The notes under the pieces: generated by a model
Seen by the model: only the letters and a program-made list of their open reading frames with translations
Database searches by the model: none
What the model was told of the DNA's origin: nothing
Position numbers and translations under genes: made by a program
Assembly: GCA_916610825.1 (NCBI GenBank)
Contig: OU744447.1
Location: 14,181,751 to 14,245,750 of the forward strand
DNA length: 64,000 nucleotides
From: Haliclystus octoradiatus
Taxonomy: Eukaryota; Cnidaria; Staurozoa; Stauromedusae; Haliclystidae
Direction: 5' to 3'
Shown: positions 60,563 through 64,000 of the stretch, piece by piece
Layout: each line of letters starts with the position of its first letter
Numbering within the stretch: position 1 is the first letter of the stretch

Positions 60563-62067
60563 TAGATATACACGGCATTTGATTATTTTTTACATCAGAT
60601 ACATTTTTCATGACATTAAATGTTACACATGTTTCTTCATTGACAAACTCAATCCATATTAAATTATTTTAATTAAATATAATATTCAAGAATTTAACGC
60701 AATTACGCTTAGTAGATGTTCCAAATTTTCGCATTTTTATGTGAGCACCTCTCCGTGCCATTTTTAATGACAATCAATACATTCGTACTTGTTTATTTCA
60801 AACTCTCCTTCGTTGATTTTTATTTTTGTTTTTTCAACTTGCTGTTAATTAATGGAGTTCCCTCTCTGGAGACCCGGGTCTGGATAGCAATATTTAGTCT
60901 CTGTCTGATAAAGGAAATTTTAAATGTGGGTCATTTCATTTGTTATTTTCCCTCAGGTAATTGTCACTCAGAGAAATTATATGTAAAAATGTTTCAGATT
61001 TTGAACATGTAAATTACCGTAAAATATTGACACAATAAAATAATTATATTGAATAAAAAGAAACTTACAAGTGCATCAACGTTCTTGAGAAAAACGAAAT
61101 AAAATACGTATCTACTGCATGTTTTGCATTCTCTTTATTCGAATTCTTACGTGTTTTGTGATTCCCTCGCTTAACTTCACAGGTGCAAGTACGTACTTTG
61201 TAGCCTATAGATGGCCCCGGGTAGATAGTCAACACTTTGAACTTCAACTAGTTGATATCCACAAACACTGACTGAAATCTCACAAGTACCCTTTAAAGAG
61301 TGCCATACTGTATGTGTAGTAGGTGTATGGGTACTGTATGTGGTTTAATCGATCAAATGATATCAGAGACTTTGTCAACTTAAATCATAATCATTGCTGT
61401 AAAATAACGCACTCTCATAATTTCAAACTCTTTTTAAAATAGTTTTAACTGAATTGAATTAAGTAATACCACAATATTAGTCAAGATAAATTTTTATCAA
61501 CATTTATTTTGTCTTCAAATAGATTGACCATGATATATTCAACTCATTGTACCTACAGTGGGCTGTGTTATTAATATTGTCTTATATAATGTATCTCTTA
61601 TGCTTCCGTTTGAAATCATGTATACCTTGTAATGTATTACTCTCTTAACATCGCATATATTTAGAAAATATTTACAAAAGCTTGTCCACCTATACAGCCC
61701 TACATAGATGCTCAGTCATCCATCCACGGTCATATAAACAATTTACTCATCCACTCTCGTGCAATTGTGTACGGGCAGTATAGTATTTATCAATAACATA
61801 TAATATATTCCACCCGCTACATTTTCAGCCTATAACACTGAGTATAGAGGAATTGTATGGAATTGTATTGACACGTGTACATTTTAAGGACAATGTTGGA
61901 AATAAAAAAATTAATAAAAATAAGATCACATTAATGAGACGATAATGGTTAATCCATTAAACTCGATGAAACAATAGATAACATTTAAATGGATCGATCC
62001 CTTTAACAAGTGAATTCATTTACAATCGGATCTACGTTACCCTGGAAACAGCTCATTTGATTCAAAT
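60563..62067. other. Intergenic or intronic, no gene recognised
   Basis: AT-rich. A 98-codon ORF at 60716-61012 is hydrophobic and without family resemblance; I treat it as chance. Missing 3' exons of the MGAT4-like gene could lie here but I cannot point to one. Confidence 0.3.
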
Positions 62068-63880
62068 ATGCAGCGCTACTCTTATATCGGCGCAGTATTG
62101 CTCCCATTGCAAGTAAAACCTGTAACTGGCCCAGAGGCGGTTCTTGGAAGAGCTTTGATCAATTATTTCAAGGTATGATACTAAACATAATATATAAAGC
62201 ATTATATATATTTCATTTGACGCATTGTGCTCATTTGAATAGTATATTTAATCATTAAAATAAGTGTCAATCAATTCTTCTCAGGAACTCAGAGTTATAC
62301 TGAATCATATTCTCAATTGTTTGAAAATCGTTGAAATCTTGTAGGTCTATATGTATGCATAATTATACCACAGTAAACATTGCCAAAATGCCTTATTAGC
62401 AATGCCTTATTAGCAATCACTGACTGCCTAAAAATTATGTGAAACACATGAACTATTAACTCATCTATATATTTAAGGAATTAATTAAACTTATTAATTA
62501 GGAATTAAAAGGTGAAACTTGAAGTAGGAAAAATGAATGTTTGATTTTTTGTGTTTTTCCAAATAATTTAATTATAAGGAATTATTATAAATATATTTAA
62601 ATCGATTGTATATGAGCCCATTTGAAAAAGATGGATTGAAGGATATAATAATGATGAATAAACATTGCCAACAATTTATTTACATTGAATAACCCAAAAT
62701 GATAATAATTGATTTAGACACTTGGACCTTAGAGTATCAGATACTCTTATGTAATGCGATTATTTAAAAGCTTTAACACATTTAATCCATTTATACGTCA
62801 GTTTGATTAAATATAAATGTCTCACCGGTTCATCTGGAAGCGGCAATGGATACATTATTGAAATCTCACGCTAATGTAAATATTAGATTATCGATTTACA
62901 TTTGTTCATGTGAATTGCACTACAAATAAATATGATTGAAAATATAATATCATTATTGAGTCCGTGGACAGACTGTAGTATATTCATATCAGGATATTGA
63001 TCGGGAAACAAATCATTCTTAGATAAATGGGAAGATCTTTAGTTCTGTCTCTCACTGCATAAACATTGGTAATCTTATACCAATATAATTACCATTCCGA
63101 TATGATAGGGCAACAAATTAGTATCAAATCTTTAAATATGACAACTAATTACTATGTATTATTGAACTCCATATGATGTGATATATATGTCTGGAAATGA
63201 GTATATAAAAATATTCATGGGCATCTGGGAGGGTATCAAATAACTAATTATAACTGGAGTTATAGTTACCCAATCCTTTCAAAAATAGCATATTTGGAAT
63301 CAGTGAAAAATTCTGAACAAGAACATTGTATTCAAAAGTTTCCAATTTACAGTTTCAAAATTTCAAAATTTTACAAAGTTTTGTAGGTCAAATTAAAACA
63401 AGTATAACTAGAGTTACAGATATCCAAGTATTATATATAATTTTTTTAATTATTGAAATACATTGAATAAAAATCCTATGCTCTAATTGATTTTCTTTAC
63501 AGACCGTCGAAGTGGCAACAGGGAGAGCGCATTTGAACAAAGCCAATATGCATGTGTCCCCTCAAACTCTTTTAGTGTTCATTGGAATTGGTATTACATT
63601 AAACATTATTATGATCTGGCCAAGTAAGATTCACAGTTTAGAATAAAGGGTGTTAACATTCGTTCTTTCTACTCAAATTATAATGTTAAATTTTGATGCT
63701 AAACCATTCTATATTTACGTACAGCTAGACATCGTTCACGTTCTGATCAGAATAATTGCACACACGAGGTTGGACATGATGCAGAGATAGGAAATGGTGT
63801 CTACCGCACTAACCCTATCCTTCATAAATCATGGTTTGACCAATCAGCTCTTTTGCTTGGTAAAAGATTGACACAAAAAG
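62068..63880 (+). CDS. Probable second MGAT4-like gene, 5' part (runs off window)
   Basis: Exons at 62068-62172, 63503-63623 and 63725-63880 join in consistent phase. The middle exon encodes a signal anchor (LLVFIGIGITLNIIMIW) and the last a stem region ending LLLGKRLTQK. That end matches the position, phase and style of VLVIGTQPNRK, the end of exon 2 in the gene at 59143, after which the catalytic exon begins. So I infer a tandem paralogue whose catalytic exon lies beyond 64000. The start may be the ATG at 63548, directly before the anchor, with the 62068 exon being 5' UTR or an N-terminal extension (MQRYSYIGAVLLPLQ). A different type II glycosyltransferase is possible. Confidence 0.5.
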
Positions 63881-64000
63881 GTATTGTTAACAACCACAAC
63901 ATATATATAGTATAAGTTTGTATGTAACTCCTAATTAAGTTCTATTAATGATCGCATTACTTTTATGTTATATCAACAATGACTTCATGTAACATCAAAA

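Noticed and set aside
60716-61012. 98-codon ORF as a membrane protein gene
   Set aside because: AT-driven hydrophobic composition, no family motif and no splice context.

Overview
The window is metazoan nuclear DNA: AT-rich, with multi-exon genes using GT-AG introns, a mitochondrial ATP synthase subunit with a presequence, a two-domain receptor tyrosine phosphatase, and several classes of transposable element. Gene content and short TTAGGG tracts fit an invertebrate deuterostome, perhaps a tunicate, but nothing here fixes the species. It is a scaffold, since it contains a gap of exactly 200 N.

Layout. 0-9.9 kb holds no recognisable host gene. It is a nest of repeats: a 2.8 kb element with ~265-bp terminal inverted repeats and TTAA target duplications; a foldback-like block whose arms are a 53-61 bp minisatellite and a 195-bp satellite in opposite orientations; and a 2.1 kb non-autonomous hAT-like element inside the minisatellite. 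9.9-14.9 kb is a very young Ty3/gypsy element on the minus strand (LTRs differ at one site in 230) that has lost the start of its integrase. Its 5' LTR is interrupted by a 525-bp inverted-repeat element carrying a tRNA-like module and telomere-like repeats.

15.6-19.5 kb is ATP5F1D (ATP synthase delta, two exons, 168 aa). 21.6-30.0 kb is TM2D1 (six exons, 181 aa), whose last intron holds a Penelope-like fragment, a decayed LINE and an inverted-repeat element. 30.3-32.5 kb is a secreted pancreatic-lipase-family gene on the minus strand (seven exons, about 438 aa), ending about 290 bp from the end of TM2D1. 43.2-57.6 kb is a receptor-type tyrosine phosphatase (25 exons, about 1238 aa: signal peptide, fibronectin III ectodomain, one membrane helix, two PTP domains). 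Its 5' third also appears at 34.3-42.6 kb. The two copies are nearly identical and meet at the N gap exactly as two unmerged overlapping contigs would, so there is probably one gene. 59.1-60.6 kb is an MGAT4-like N-acetylglucosaminyltransferase, and a probable second one starts at 62-63.5 kb and runs off the window.

The genes look like ordinary unlinked housekeeping, secretory and signalling functions. I see no operon-like or defence-like gene system. The most unusual material is the repeat architecture of the first 15 kb and the assembly duplication.
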